Below, in pieces: positions 37,981 through 46,303 of a stretch of DNA of 64,000 nt (the first letter of the stretch is position 1; each line of letters begins with the position of its first letter). The DNA is from Pelagibacterium xiamenense (GTDB lineage: Bacteria; Pseudomonadota; Alphaproteobacteria; Rhizobiales; Devosiaceae). The notes beneath the pieces were generated by a model, which was given only the letters and a program-made list of their open reading frames with translations, had not been told where the DNA came from and ran no database searches. The stretch is from contig NZ_JAJOYS010000002.1 in the NCBI RefSeq assembly GCF_021166475.1, forward strand, positions 744,001-808,000. The letters run 5' to 3'. A program made the translations under genes and the position numbers.

Positions 37981-38277
37981 ATGAGCGAAGCTCTCACAAT
38001 TCAACATGAAAGCAACGGATCGGGAGGGCGCTATTTCGCCGGCCTCGGGGACGGATTTGAGGCTGAAATGACCTATCGCATTCGCGCCGACGGCGCCCGC
38101 GTCATCGACCACACCGGCGTTCCCAGGCCGTTCGAGGGCAAGGGATATGCGCTGCAGTTGGTCAAGCGCGCCATCGCGGACGCACGCCGGGACGACTTCA
38201 AGATCGTGCCCCTGTGCCCCTATGTCGAAGCCCAGTTCCGGCGCCATTCCGAATGGGAAGACCTGCGCGCTCGGTAA
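37981..38277 (+). CDS. small GCN5-like N-acetyltransferase (YjdJ type)
   Basis: The 98-residue product matches the short Acetyltransf_CG group: AEMTYRIRADGARVIDHTGVPRPFEGKGYALQLVKRAIADARRD with the acetyl-CoA-binding GKGYA loop, then KIVPLCPYVEAQFRRH, the motif with a conserved Cys before Pro-Tyr. The substrate of this family is not known. AAAGG lies about nine bases before the ATG. Confidence 0.88.
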   Translation: MSEALTIQHESNGSGGRYFAGLGDGFEAEMTYRIRADGARVIDHTGVPRPFEGKGYALQLVKRAIADARRDDFKIVPLCPYVEAQFRRHSEWEDLRAR

Positions 38278-38283
38278 CTCCGG

Positions 38284-40035
38284 TCAGCCCGCGCTTGCCA
38301 GGTTGGCGTCATATGCAATCACGCAGTCGCGGCCTTCCGCCTTTGCGCGATAGAGTGCTGCGTCGGCCATCGCGGTGGCCGTTTCGATCGTATCCCCTGA
38401 CTGGATGATGGCGGTACCGATGCTCATGGTCACCGCGAGTTCGCGGTCGTCGTCGAGTGTGATCGGCACGCTGCGCATCATCTCGACCAGGCCCGCCGCG
38501 ATCCTGGCGAGCCGCGCCGCCTCGCAATTGCGGATAAGGATAAGAAACTCGTCCCCGCCCCATCGCGCGCAGACGTCGGATTTCCGAACCGCGGTGGACA
38601 GCCGCCGCGCCACCTCCACGATCACCTGGTCGCCCACCGGATGGCCTTGGCTGTCGTTGATCCGCTTGAAATGATCGATATCAACCAAAAGCAGGCCGTA
38701 CGCCCAGCTGTCTCCATAGGCCTGCTCCCGCATGGTTTCGAACGCGTAGGCAAAACCGCGCCGGTTGAAGACGCCCGTCAACGCATCGCGGTTGACCAGC
38801 GCTTCCAGCTGCTCGGTCCGCTCCCGGATCTGGCGCTCGAGGCCAAGCTCGGAATCGGTGACAGCGTTGCTCATCTCGGCGAGCGCGCGCGAAAGCCGCC
38901 CGATCTCGTCATTGCGCGGATCGGGCGAAAACTGCACCCGCTTGCCGTCGCGCACCGACGAGAGCCCGCCCTCGACCTTTTCGAGCCGGTCGAGCACCAT
39001 CGCTTTGAAGACATACACCATGACCAGGACCGCGACACCCATCAAGGCGGCAAACAGCAGCCCGATCGGAAGGAACAGACCCTTGTCGACGATGGTATCG
39101 ATGTCCATCACCGTCACGTTGTACCAGCCGATCTCGTCGAGATATCCGACCCCGACCAGCATCGGCTTGCCATCGACGGAAAGATAGGCGGCCTGGACCG
39201 TCTGCCCGCTGTCCGGATTGGCGGTCGTCGCCATCATCGCGCGCAGCGCAGCCATGTCCGACGGCGTATCGAACAAGGAAAAGACGACGTTCTTTTGCGC
39301 GATATCCTTGGTCAGCGAATGGAAATCCACCATCGACGCGTCCCGGTGCGCCTGCACCGCACCACTCTCGTCGACAAACATCGATTCTATCCCGGGCTGC
39401 GGCACATCGACCACGTCGCGGATGAATGCCGAAAGATCGAGCCCCGTGCCCGCAATTCCCAGCACCTGCCCGTCTTGATTGATGATGCAGTTGATCCAGA
39501 CCTTGGTGACGCCAAGGAAATCGTCATGGTCGACGTTGAGATAGCACCCTTCGCGCCGCGAGCGTGTAGTGAAATACCAGCCGTCGCGCGGATTGTCCGA
39601 ACGCACGGTGTACTGGAACGGGTCGCCGGCGTAACTGTCCTGGCTGTCGTTGAAGTAGTAATTCCTCGACCCGTCGATCACCAGAAACACGCTTTCGTCC
39701 TCGAAGGCACGCCGGTAGTGCTCGAGCTCGGCGATACCGCGTTCGCGGATCTCGGCGTCGTATTCGTTCTGCGCCCAGGCGATGATATTGGGCGCGCGTA
39801 CCATGGCTTCCGCAAGCGCGACCTCCCGGCGCAGCGTTTCGAGGCCGCGGTAACGGTCGTACTGCACCTGCCGCTCGGCCACGAGCGCCCCCACCCGCAA
39901 CGCGGTCTGGTCCACGATGTAGTTGAAGGCGAACCATCCGGCCACGGCAAGAAGCGCCATAAACCCCGCAAGGACCAGAAGGACGCGTGTGCGCAACGTC
40001 GATGGAGCCGCCGCCCGTGCTGCCTTCTCCCCCAT
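38284..40035 (-). CDS. membrane diguanylate cyclase with periplasmic Cache sensor
   Basis: It would make cyclic di-GMP from two GTP in response to a periplasmic signal. The 583-residue protein has two membrane segments (about residues 14-36 and 315-340) that flank a double-Cache-like sensor (GWYFTTRSRREGCYLNVD, IAGTGLDLSAF), then a HAMP-like linker and a GGDEF domain with the intact signature WGGDEF and the RDALTGVFNRRGF start. No EAL domain. The start at 40035 is set by AAGGAG ten bases upstream. It stands alone. Confidence 0.92.
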   Translation of the reverse strand: MGEKAARAAAPSTLRTRVLLVLAGFMALLAVAGWFAFNYIVDQTALRVGALVAERQVQYDRYRGLETLRREVALAEAMVRAPNIIAWAQNEYDAEIRERGIAELEHYRRAFEDESVFLVIDGSRNYYFNDSQDSYAGDPFQYTVRSDNPRDGWYFTTRSRREGCYLNVDHDDFLGVTKVWINCIINQDGQVLGIAGTGLDLSAFIRDVVDVPQPGIESMFVDESGAVQAHRDASMVDFHSLTKDIAQKNVVFSLFDTPSDMAALRAMMATTANPDSGQTVQAAYLSVDGKPMLVGVGYLDEIGWYNVTVMDIDTIVDKGLFLPIGLLFAALMGVAVLVMVYVFKAMVLDRLEKVEGGLSSVRDGKRVQFSPDPRNDEIGRLSRALAEMSNAVTDSELGLERQIRERTEQLEALVNRDALTGVFNRRGFAYAFETMREQAYGDSWAYGLLLVDIDHFKRINDSQGHPVGDQVIVEVARRLSTAVRKSDVCARWGGDEFLILIRNCEAARLARIAAGLVEMMRSVPITLDDDRELAVTMSIGTAIIQSGDTIETATAMADAALYRAKAEGRDCVIAYDANLASAG

Positions 40036-40134
40036 GGCGCTTCTGCTCCTTGTCCGCATACCGGACGCGCAAAGCCCGGATTCTGCAGAAAATCTTATCC
40101 ACAGATCCCTTTAGTGATTGCTAATGGGGACGTC

Positions 40135-40151
40135 GGGGGGTAATGCCCCCC
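40135..40151 (-). terminator. GC-only hairpin after the esterase gene
   Basis: GGGGGG (40135-40140) pairs with CCCCCC (40146-40151) around TAATG, directly after the minus-strand esterase stop. There is no T run after it on the minus strand, so it is at best a weak or Rho-assisted terminator. Confidence 0.4.
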
Positions 40152-40155
40152 CGGT

Positions 40156-40755
40156 TTACAGCCCGGCCACGAACCGCTGAACGGCGGCCAGTTCGGTCTG
40201 CGCCACCTCATGCCCGCCCTCGTGCCAGGCAACCTCGGTCGCCACCCCCTGGCGGGTAAGGTAGTCCGCCAGCGCCTGCGTATTTTCCGGCGGGCACATA
40301 CCATCGCGCCGCCCCGCCGTGATCAGCACCTTGCGCCCCGCAAGCCCCGGCACGTCGCCCGGCGTCCACGGGATAAGCGGATGCATCAGCACCGCCGCAT
40401 CGACGATCTCGGGAGCGCTCAGCATCACCGAGGCAAGGATATTGGCGCCGTTGGAATACCCCAGCCCGTAGACGGGCCCTTCGCCCGCCTGCGCCTTTAT
40501 GAACGCCGCCATGCGCGCGGTCCTTTCCGCCAGGTCGTCCATATCGTAGACGCCCTCGCCGGTACGCCGGAAATACCGCAGCGCCCCCATCTCCGACACA
40601 TCGCCCCGCGGCGCGACGATCCGCGCCTCGGGAGCCAGTTGCCGGGCGAGGTCGAACAGCTGGTTCTCGTCACCGCCGGTGCCGTGAAAGACGAACAGCG
40701 TCGGCGCACCTTCCGCTCCGGCGTGTTCGCGAAAGACATATCCAGTGTCAGTCAT
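40156..40755 (-). CDS. phospholipase/carboxylesterase-type alpha/beta hydrolase
   Basis: The 199-residue product is a compact alpha/beta hydrolase of the carboxylesterase (YpfH/MhqD) type: FVFHGTGGDENQLFDLARQL, IVAPRGDVSEMGALRYFRR, the nucleophile Ser in GLGYSNGANI, the acid in GRRDGMCPPENT and the His in WHEGGHEV. In Bacillus the MhqD hydrolase is co-regulated with the MhqO dioxygenase; here the gene overlaps an MhqO-like gene by eight bases, so they are translationally coupled. The substrate is probably an ester formed in quinone or aromatic stress. Confidence 0.88.
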   Translation of the reverse strand: MTDTGYVFREHAGAEGAPTLFVFHGTGGDENQLFDLARQLAPEARIVAPRGDVSEMGALRYFRRTGEGVYDMDDLAERTARMAAFIKAQAGEGPVYGLGYSNGANILASVMLSAPEIVDAAVLMHPLIPWTPGDVPGLAGRKVLITAGRRDGMCPPENTQALADYLTRQGVATEVAWHEGGHEVAQTELAAVQRFVAGL

Positions 40756-41692
40756 GGCTCACATCCTCGATTTCAGGCAGGTGGGTCTCGAGCCACGCAC
40801 GCAAATGCTCGTGCTGGCTGGGCAGCTTCAGGGCCTCGCCCAGATGGGCCGTATCCTCATCGCGGTCGAACCCCGGCTCGTTGGTCGCGATCTCGAACAA
40901 GACCCCGCCGGGCGTCCGGAAATAGATCGCATAGAAATAATCGCGGTCGATCACCGGCGTCACATTGTACCCCGTATCCACCAGTGCCGCGCGCACCGCA
41001 AGCTGCGCTGCCCGGTCCGGCACCGCAAACGCGATATGGTGCACCGAGCCGGCGCCGAGTTCCCCGCGCGGCATGTTAGGCAGCGTCTGCACGTCGATAA
41101 CGTCGGCGCCATTGCCGCCAGCCATTACGAACCGCTTGATCCCGCGGCACGTCTCGGCGTCCTCATACCCCATGAACTTCAGCAGTTCCTCGGTCGCCCC
41201 GCCATCGCGGACCCGCAGCGCCGCCGAATGGAACCCCCGGATCGCGACGTCGCCGGACACCCCGCCGCCCGTCCATGCCGCGCGCGGATCCTCCGGCACT
41301 TCGACAAGCGCCAGCCCGTCGCCATCCGGCCCGGCAAAGCGCAACCGCTTCTGCCCGAAGCTCTCATCGGCGATGACATTGCCCGCCCCTTTGGCTGCCA
41401 GCCGTTCCTTCCAGAACCCGATGCTGTCTTCGGGCACCGAAAACACCGTCTCCCCCACCTCCCCGGTGCCGGGACGCCCCCGGATGATGTTGGGAAACGG
41501 AAAGTAGGTCATCACCGAGCCCGGCGTACCGGCCTCATCGCCGTAATAAAGGTGGTAGACCGACGGCTCATCGAAATTGACCGTCTTTTTCACCCGCCGC
41601 AGCCCAAGCGTGTCTGTATAAAACCGGTTGTTCGCATCCGCATCGCGCGACATCGCCGTAACGTGATGCAGACCCTTGATCTGATCGAGCAT
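40748..41692 (-). CDS. ring-cleaving dioxygenase of the MhqO/LinE-like VOC family
   Basis: The 314-residue protein has two VOC domains: GLHHVTAMSRDADANNRFYTDTLGLRRVKKTVNFD at the N-terminus and SVHHIAFAVPDRAAQLAVR in the second half. Metal-binding His in HHVT and HHIA and the Glu in GGVLFEIATNEPGF are present. MhqO-type enzymes open hydroquinone or catechol rings as part of quinone and electrophile detoxification. AAGGAG lies seven bases before the ATG at 41692. The esterase gene follows with an eight-base overlap. Confidence 0.88.
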   Translation of the reverse strand: MLDQIKGLHHVTAMSRDADANNRFYTDTLGLRRVKKTVNFDEPSVYHLYYGDEAGTPGSVMTYFPFPNIIRGRPGTGEVGETVFSVPEDSIGFWKERLAAKGAGNVIADESFGQKRLRFAGPDGDGLALVEVPEDPRAAWTGGGVSGDVAIRGFHSAALRVRDGGATEELLKFMGYEDAETCRGIKRFVMAGGNGADVIDVQTLPNMPRGELGAGSVHHIAFAVPDRAAQLAVRAALVDTGYNVTPVIDRDYFYAIYFRTPGGVLFEIATNEPGFDRDEDTAHLGEALKLPSQHEHLRAWLETHLPEIEDVSHD

Positions 41693-41808
41693 GGGATCAC
41701 TCCTTGATTGCCCCGTCGGGGACCGTTGAGGAGCAATATAGAGCAAAGCGCCGTCCCGATAATCGGGCCGACGCTTCATTCATTATTCGATATTCAAGAA
41801 CAATCGCC

Positions 41809-42474
41809 CTATCCCGCGGGCGTGATCCGATAGGCGCACCGCCGCGCGCCCGCAACGATATGCTCGACCCGCTCCACATGCGCATCCGGTCCCAGCGCAT
41901 CGCGGAATACGGCAAGCTCCGCCCGGCAGAAATTCTGGCATGCCGCCGCCGCCGCACAGATCGGGCAGTGGTTCTCGTAGAGCATATATCCCCCGGCCCC
42001 GTCCTCGGCCCAGTCCGCCATATAGCCTTCCCCGCTGCGGATTTCGGCCAGCCGCGCAACGCGCTCGCCAAGCGTCTGCCCGTCAGCGAGCCGCTCTTTG
42101 TATTCCGCCCGTGTTTTGGCTTCGCGCGCATCGATGAGCTTGGAAAGCATATCGGCGCCCAATTCGGAGCGGATCGTCGCCAGAAGGTCCACCGTCAGCG
42201 CCGCGTGCGTATCGGGAAACCGGTCCTGCCCCGCCTGCGTCAACCGCCAAAACTGGGAGGGCCGCCCGACACCCTTGGGCTGGGCCCAGCTCTCGACGAT
42301 CCCCTCCTCGGACAGCCGAACCAATTGCTGGCGCACAGCCTCTCCCGACGTCCCCAGCGCCTGCCCGAGACTTGCCGATGTCTGGTCGCCGTGCATCTTG
42401 AGATGGAACAGGATACGCTCGGCCGCACTGCGGGGCGTCCACCCCGGATAAGAGGAAGGTTCGGTGCTTGACAT
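41809..42474 (-). CDS. winged-helix regulator with a C-terminal cysteine cluster (SufR-like)
   Basis: The 221-residue product has an N-terminal DeoR/ArsR-like winged helix (ERILFHLKMHGDQTSASLGQALGTSGEAVRQQLVRLSEEGIV, then the wing GVGRPSQFWRLT), a middle dimer region and a C-terminal patch with Cys170, Cys173, Cys179 and Cys183 (CPIC-x5-C-x3-C) and a last Cys213. SufR proteins of cyanobacteria and actinobacteria have the same layout and bind an iron-sulfur cluster through these cysteines. The neighbours are not suf genes but a flavin reductase (divergent), a dioxygenase and an esterase, so it more likely senses quinones, oxygen or redox stress. The ligand is an inference. Confidence 0.8.
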   Translation of the reverse strand: MSSTEPSSYPGWTPRSAAERILFHLKMHGDQTSASLGQALGTSGEAVRQQLVRLSEEGIVESWAQPKGVGRPSQFWRLTQAGQDRFPDTHAALTVDLLATIRSELGADMLSKLIDAREAKTRAEYKERLADGQTLGERVARLAEIRSGEGYMADWAEDGAGGYMLYENHCPICAAAAACQNFCRAELAVFRDALGPDAHVERVEHIVAGARRCAYRITPAG

Positions 42475-42490
42475 GGCTCCAATCAGGCTT

Positions 42491-42504
42491 TTAGAAAGCT
42501 CTAA
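42491..42504. promoter_or_regulatory. operator-like palindrome between the Cys-cluster regulator and the flavin reductase
   Basis: TTAGA-AAGC-TCTAA is a perfect inverted repeat of five-base arms, 17 bases before the regulator start and 58 bases before the flavin reductase start. It is a natural place for autoregulation, but short enough to be chance. Confidence 0.4.
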
Positions 42505-42561
42505 CTTGGAAAATACAGGTTCAGGCTGGCAAGATCAAGCCTGACCGGACTGCATCCAGAA

Positions 42562-43104
42562 ATGGACTTGATGACCGACACCCGCTTCCCCAGCGCGAAG
42601 CTGACCCTTGCCGATCCGGCCAAGGACAGCGACGCGCTCGACTTCGCCCATTTCGCCAACACCATGGCGACGCTCGCCGGCACGGTATGCGTGGTGACCG
42701 CGGGACGCGGACCCAACCGCGTCGGGCGGACGATCACCTCGCTCATTTCCCTGAGCGCCACCCCTCCTTCGCTCATGGTGTCGATTACCAAGAACAGCGA
42801 CCTCGACCACACCATGCGCGCCGAAGGCGGCTTTTCCGTCGCCATGCTGGCAACGGACCAGTTCGGCATTTCCGACGCCTTTGCCGGCCAGCGCGCGCCC
42901 GAACAGCGCTTCGAGATCGGCACCTGGGAAACCTGGCCCTCCGGCCGCCCGAAACTGATCGGGGCCGCAACATCCATCGACTGCCGGATCGCCGGCATGA
43001 TCGAACTCGACACCCATCGCCTGTTCGCCGGCGTCCTGATCAATGCCGAAACGGCTCACACCCCGCCGCTCATCTGGCGCGAACGGGGCTATCGCCACCT
43101 TTAG
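42562..43104 (+). CDS. flavin reductase family protein
   Basis: It binds FMN and uses NAD(P)H to make reduced flavin, often for a partner monooxygenase. The 180-residue product has the split-barrel FMN-binding fold: ANTMATLAGTVCVVTAGRG, TITSLISLSATPPSLMVSITKNS, GGFSVAMLA and the C-terminal HRLFAGVLINAE. Length is normal. The start could also be ATG at 42571. No oxygenase partner is adjacent. It is divergent from the Cys-cluster regulator. Its last four bases overlap the convergent antiporter gene. Confidence 0.9.
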   Translation: MDLMTDTRFPSAKLTLADPAKDSDALDFAHFANTMATLAGTVCVVTAGRGPNRVGRTITSLISLSATPPSLMVSITKNSDLDHTMRAEGGFSVAMLATDQFGISDAFAGQRAPEQRFEIGTWETWPSGRPKLIGAATSIDCRIAGMIELDTHRLFAGVLINAETAHTPPLIWRERGYRHL

Positions 43105-45014
43105 CCGGTCTTGGTCTCGGAATTGTTTCCGGTCTCGGCGGCCGGTTGATCGCCCGCGGCGGCGCCGTCGTCGGACCCCGTCGGCATCTGAGCATTCTTT
43201 TTCCGCGCGCGACGCTGCCGCAATGCGGCGAGCCTTTCACGCAGTGTCGCTGTAAGCTCGCGCCCGGTCACGAAAACCGGCACCCGCGCCCGCGCCACCT
43301 CCTGATCTATCGACAGCCCGATATCAGAAATTTCGCCCTCGATATCCACGTCACGCACGATCAATTCGACCGCCCCGACAGCGACCCGGTCGCCGACCTC
43401 CGCAGTCCCACCCAACCGCTCGCGCATGAATTCCGCAATCGAGCGCTCAGGGGCCACATTGGGTGCGATATCCATGCCATAGGCTTCCCGCAAGGCTTCG
43501 AGGGGCCGGTCGGGAAGGATCCGGAACTCGCCGAAGAAATCCTTGTCGTCGGCCTCCACCTTGGCCGGGCTGGCAAACAACCGGTCGAGAAGCCGCGTAT
43601 AGCGCGGAGCGATGAACATGTAGATGTAGTCGCCCGCCTTGATCCGGCCGGCATACTGGTACCGCATCGATTGGCCGTCGCGCACGATGAGCGAGGGCCG
43701 CGCCCAGCGCGGCAGCCTTTCGCCCTCGGCGACCGGGCTGCCGGGCACGACGTGATATACGATCAGCTCGTGATGCGCATTGCCCGGCAATTCCAGCCCG
43801 ACGCGCTGCACCGGCCCGATCCGCTTGGGCACGATCAGATCGAGCCACTGCGCCATCGGCCGGATCGTCCAGCCCTGGATGAGAAGCGACGTCAGCACGA
43901 TCACGAAAGCGGTGTTGAACAGGAGCCCGCCGGTCGGCAGCCCCGCCATGAGCGGCAGGATGGCGAGAAGGATCGACACTGCTCCGCGCAGCCCCACCCA
44001 GGAAACGAAGGCGATCTCGTCACGCTGATACCGGAACGGCAAAAGGCACAGCCACACCGCCAAGGGCCGCGCGACAAAGATCAGCACGAAAGCCAGAGCA
44101 ATGGCTGGAACCGCGACAAGCGGAAAGTCTGATGGGTTCGCCAGAAGACCAAGGATCAGGAACATGACGATCTGCGCCAGCCACGTCATCCCATCCTGGA
44201 ACCGCGTCAGCGTCGAGCGCGCCCGCACACGCGTATTGCCTGCCAGAAGCCCCGCCACATACGCCGCCAGCGCCCCGGACCCGCCAAGCGCCCCGGTCAA
44301 AGCGAAAAGACAGACCGCCATCCCCAGTACGATGATGGGATAGAGCGCGCCTTCAAGTTCGACCCGATTGATGACCTGAACGATCGCCCATCCGCCGACA
44401 AGTCCAAGAACGATACCGAGGCCCATCTGGGTCCCGAAACCGACGACGAATTCGCCGGTCATGCCCGCGACGCCGACACCCTTGACGATCAGTTCCACGA
44501 AAATGATGGTGAGAAAGATGGCCATCGGGTCGTTCGACCCGGATTCGACTTCCAGCGTCGAACGCACTTTATCCCGGATGGTGATCCCACCCACGCGCAG
44601 GAGGAAGAACACCGCAGCCGCGTCGGTTGAGGAGACGATGGCGCCCATAAGCAGAGCTTCCGCCCACGAAACACCGAGGACAAGCCGTGCCGCGGCCGCG
44701 AGAATCAGCGTCGTCATCACCACCCCGACTGTGGCGAGCACGATCGCCGGAGCAGCCGCCTGCCGGAACGACTTGAGCGAAGTCCCGAATCCCGAATCGA
44801 AAAGTATGACCGCCAGCGCCAGCGACCCGACAAGATAGGCCGAATGGAAGTCCGAATACTGGATCCCCAACCCGTCGCTGCCGCTCAATAGCCCGATGGC
44901 GAGAAATACCAGCAGCAAGGGCGCGCCGAACCGGAACGCGACTAGGCTCGTGAATACCGAAATAACGATGAGCCCCGCCCCCACCAGCATCAGGGGGTAA
45001 ATCCAGTCGATCAT
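43101..45014 (-). CDS. potassium/proton antiporter, NhaP2/CvrA type
   Basis: The 637-residue protein has 12-13 membrane segments (residues about 5-390) of the CPA1 fold: GAPLLLVFLAIGLLSGSDG, ILFDSGFGTSL, AIVSSTDAAAVFFLLR and the ESGSNDPMAIFLT motif whose Asp pair binds the cation. A cytoplasmic RCK-C-like and CorC_HlyC-like tail follows (SLIVRDGQSMRYQYAGRIKAGDYIYMF, GTAEVGDRVAVGAVELIV) and an Asp/Glu/Ala-rich end. CvrA/NhaP2 proteins protect against high K+ or osmotic stress. The ATG at 45014 is preferred since membrane segment 1 follows directly. Confidence 0.9.
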   Translation of the reverse strand: MIDWIYPLMLVGAGLIVISVFTSLVAFRFGAPLLLVFLAIGLLSGSDGLGIQYSDFHSAYLVGSLALAVILFDSGFGTSLKSFRQAAAPAIVLATVGVVMTTLILAAAARLVLGVSWAEALLMGAIVSSTDAAAVFFLLRVGGITIRDKVRSTLEVESGSNDPMAIFLTIIFVELIVKGVGVAGMTGEFVVGFGTQMGLGIVLGLVGGWAIVQVINRVELEGALYPIIVLGMAVCLFALTGALGGSGALAAYVAGLLAGNTRVRARSTLTRFQDGMTWLAQIVMFLILGLLANPSDFPLVAVPAIALAFVLIFVARPLAVWLCLLPFRYQRDEIAFVSWVGLRGAVSILLAILPLMAGLPTGGLLFNTAFVIVLTSLLIQGWTIRPMAQWLDLIVPKRIGPVQRVGLELPGNAHHELIVYHVVPGSPVAEGERLPRWARPSLIVRDGQSMRYQYAGRIKAGDYIYMFIAPRYTRLLDRLFASPAKVEADDKDFFGEFRILPDRPLEALREAYGMDIAPNVAPERSIAEFMRERLGGTAEVGDRVAVGAVELIVRDVDIEGEISDIGLSIDQEVARARVPVFVTGRELTATLRERLAALRQRRARKKNAQMPTGSDDGAAAGDQPAAETGNNSETKTG

Positions 45015-45159
45015 ACCTCTCGCCTTTGAGCCGCATAGCGTTTGTGTTCCGGCTTGAGCCGGCAATCACAAGCACTATGGCACGATAACCGCGAGAAGTA
45101 AGGCAAGAGCGAGACGTTTCGCCCCGTATTGGTAAAGAAATCGCGGAGATACCAGTACC

Positions 45160-45510
45160 TTACGACTCCCGCACAGCCGTTTCGCTCATCATCCAGTCAA
45201 GATATGGCTTGTGCCCGGCGCGAACGGGCAGGCACACGATTTCCGGCACCTCGTAGGAATGCAGCGCACGCACGGCCTCTTCGAGCGCCGCGAACCGCGA
45301 AGCCATGGTCTTGACCAGAAGCAATACCTCGCCCCCCTCCACCACCTCGCCTTCCCAGCGATAGGTGCTGGTTATCGGCAGCCGCTGGACACAGGCGGCA
45401 AGCCGGAACTCGACCAGATGCCGGGCAAGCCCGTCAGCTTCCATATCGGTTTGCGTGGTGATCAGGACGACCACCGCATGGTCGTCCTCGTTGCCCGCCT
45501 GCACGCTCAT
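45160..45510 (-). CDS. cutA: divalent-cation tolerance protein CutA
   Basis: The 116-residue product is a typical CutA1 trimer subunit: VVVLITTQTDMEADGLARHLVEFRLAACVQRLPITSTYRWEGEV, KTMASRFAALEEAVRALHSYEVPEIVCLPV and GHKPYLDWM. It is linked to copper and other metal tolerance in some bacteria, although its exact role is unclear. AGGAGG lies five bases before the ATG. Confidence 0.95.
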   Translation of the reverse strand: MSVQAGNEDDHAVVVLITTQTDMEADGLARHLVEFRLAACVQRLPITSTYRWEGEVVEGGEVLLLVKTMASRFAALEEAVRALHSYEVPEIVCLPVRAGHKPYLDWMMSETAVRES

Positions 45511-45564
45511 ATCGGCCTCCTGTTGGACAGGGTCAGCCTAGAATGCAGAAGCGGTCTTTATCAA

Positions 45565-45657
45565 TCAAAGGGGAATAGCGTGGGCCGTAACGGCGCCGAT
45601 AAACAGGATCGAGGCGGCAAAAGCGAGGAGTGCCAGCGGGTATCCAAACCGTGTCAT
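45565..45657 (-). CDS. 30-residue single-pass membrane peptide
   Basis: The frame reads MTRFGYPLALLAFAASILFI and ends GAVTAHAIPL: a short basic N-terminus and one hydrophobic helix of about 20 residues. The ATG has an excellent ribosome-binding site (GGAGGG, four bases upstream) and a good sigma-70-type promoter 30-55 bases before it, so it is probably expressed. No family was recognised; peptides of this kind often bind larger membrane complexes such as oxidases or transporters. Confidence 0.6.
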   Translation of the reverse strand: MTRFGYPLALLAFAASILFIGAVTAHAIPL

Positions 45658-45686
45658 GTTCCCTCCGGGACGATGAGACAGCTTTA

Positions 45687-45714
45687 AGTCTACTAAACTG
45701 ATCGACTAAGTCAA
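45687..45714 (-). promoter_or_regulatory. sigma-70-type promoter of the membrane peptide gene
   Basis: On the minus strand TTGACT (45714-45709) and TAGACT (45692-45687) are separated by 16 bases, a good -35/-10 pair. Transcription would begin near 45680, about 23 bases before the start codon. Confidence 0.5.
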
Positions 45715-46303
45715 CGCCACAAATTCGTCACACTCGCTAAAATTTTCCTAATTTGCGGTGCTTTCGCGCAATATCTCGATCGTTCTTGGAGACGACGACC
45801 GCATGGGCAGAGAAATTCCACAACAATCCCAGCACCTTGCCGCAAACTTATCCCCGCCCCCAAAACCCCTGCCATACTTCTCCTCACGGCCGCACCAAGG
45901 GCGAGGATGCATACGAGCTTCCGGTGAGGGCAGGATTGGAGAGACGGGATGCGTGGGGTTGAGCCGAGACCTCATTAGGTCCCGCGGCGCTCCGGGATTG
46001 TCCGCCAGGCCGGTTCGGGTCCGATGGAGGTCGCTCCAGCGGAGGCCCAAAGGGTGCTCACTCGCGCCAAGGCGACACGTCCCCCGATGCGTCGGGCCAG
46101 GATCAGCGCGCCATACCCTCGAAAGAGGGAGGGGATCGTCCCCGGCGGGGTATCCATAAGCCGAAAAATCCCGGATGTATGCGGCGAGGCATGCCTCGCA
46201 CATCTATAACTACCCAGTATGAGGCTACGTCTCGCCGCATACCGCCCTGATCTCATCGAACCTGAAGGCACATTGCCGGAGGGCGCTTCGGCGCGTCCGC
46301 CGG
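45715..46303. other. gene-free stretch with many hairpins
   Basis: No frame resembles a known protein; the longest minus-strand frame has a Pro/Arg-rich composition typical of noncoding DNA. Structures seen are CCCTC-GAAA-GAGGG with a stable GNRA loop (about 46113-46126), CCCCGGCGGGG (about 46140), CCGA-TGCG-TCGG (about 46083), and a perfect 16-bp palindrome GCGAGGCATGCCTCGC (near 46184-46199) inside a longer imperfect pairing. It could be a repeat family or a structured RNA. Confidence 0.5.

Noticed and set aside
45748-46203. Minus-strand open frame of 151 codons
   Set aside because: Pro/Arg/Trp-rich composition, no domain, no good ribosome-binding site, and the DNA is full of stable hairpins.
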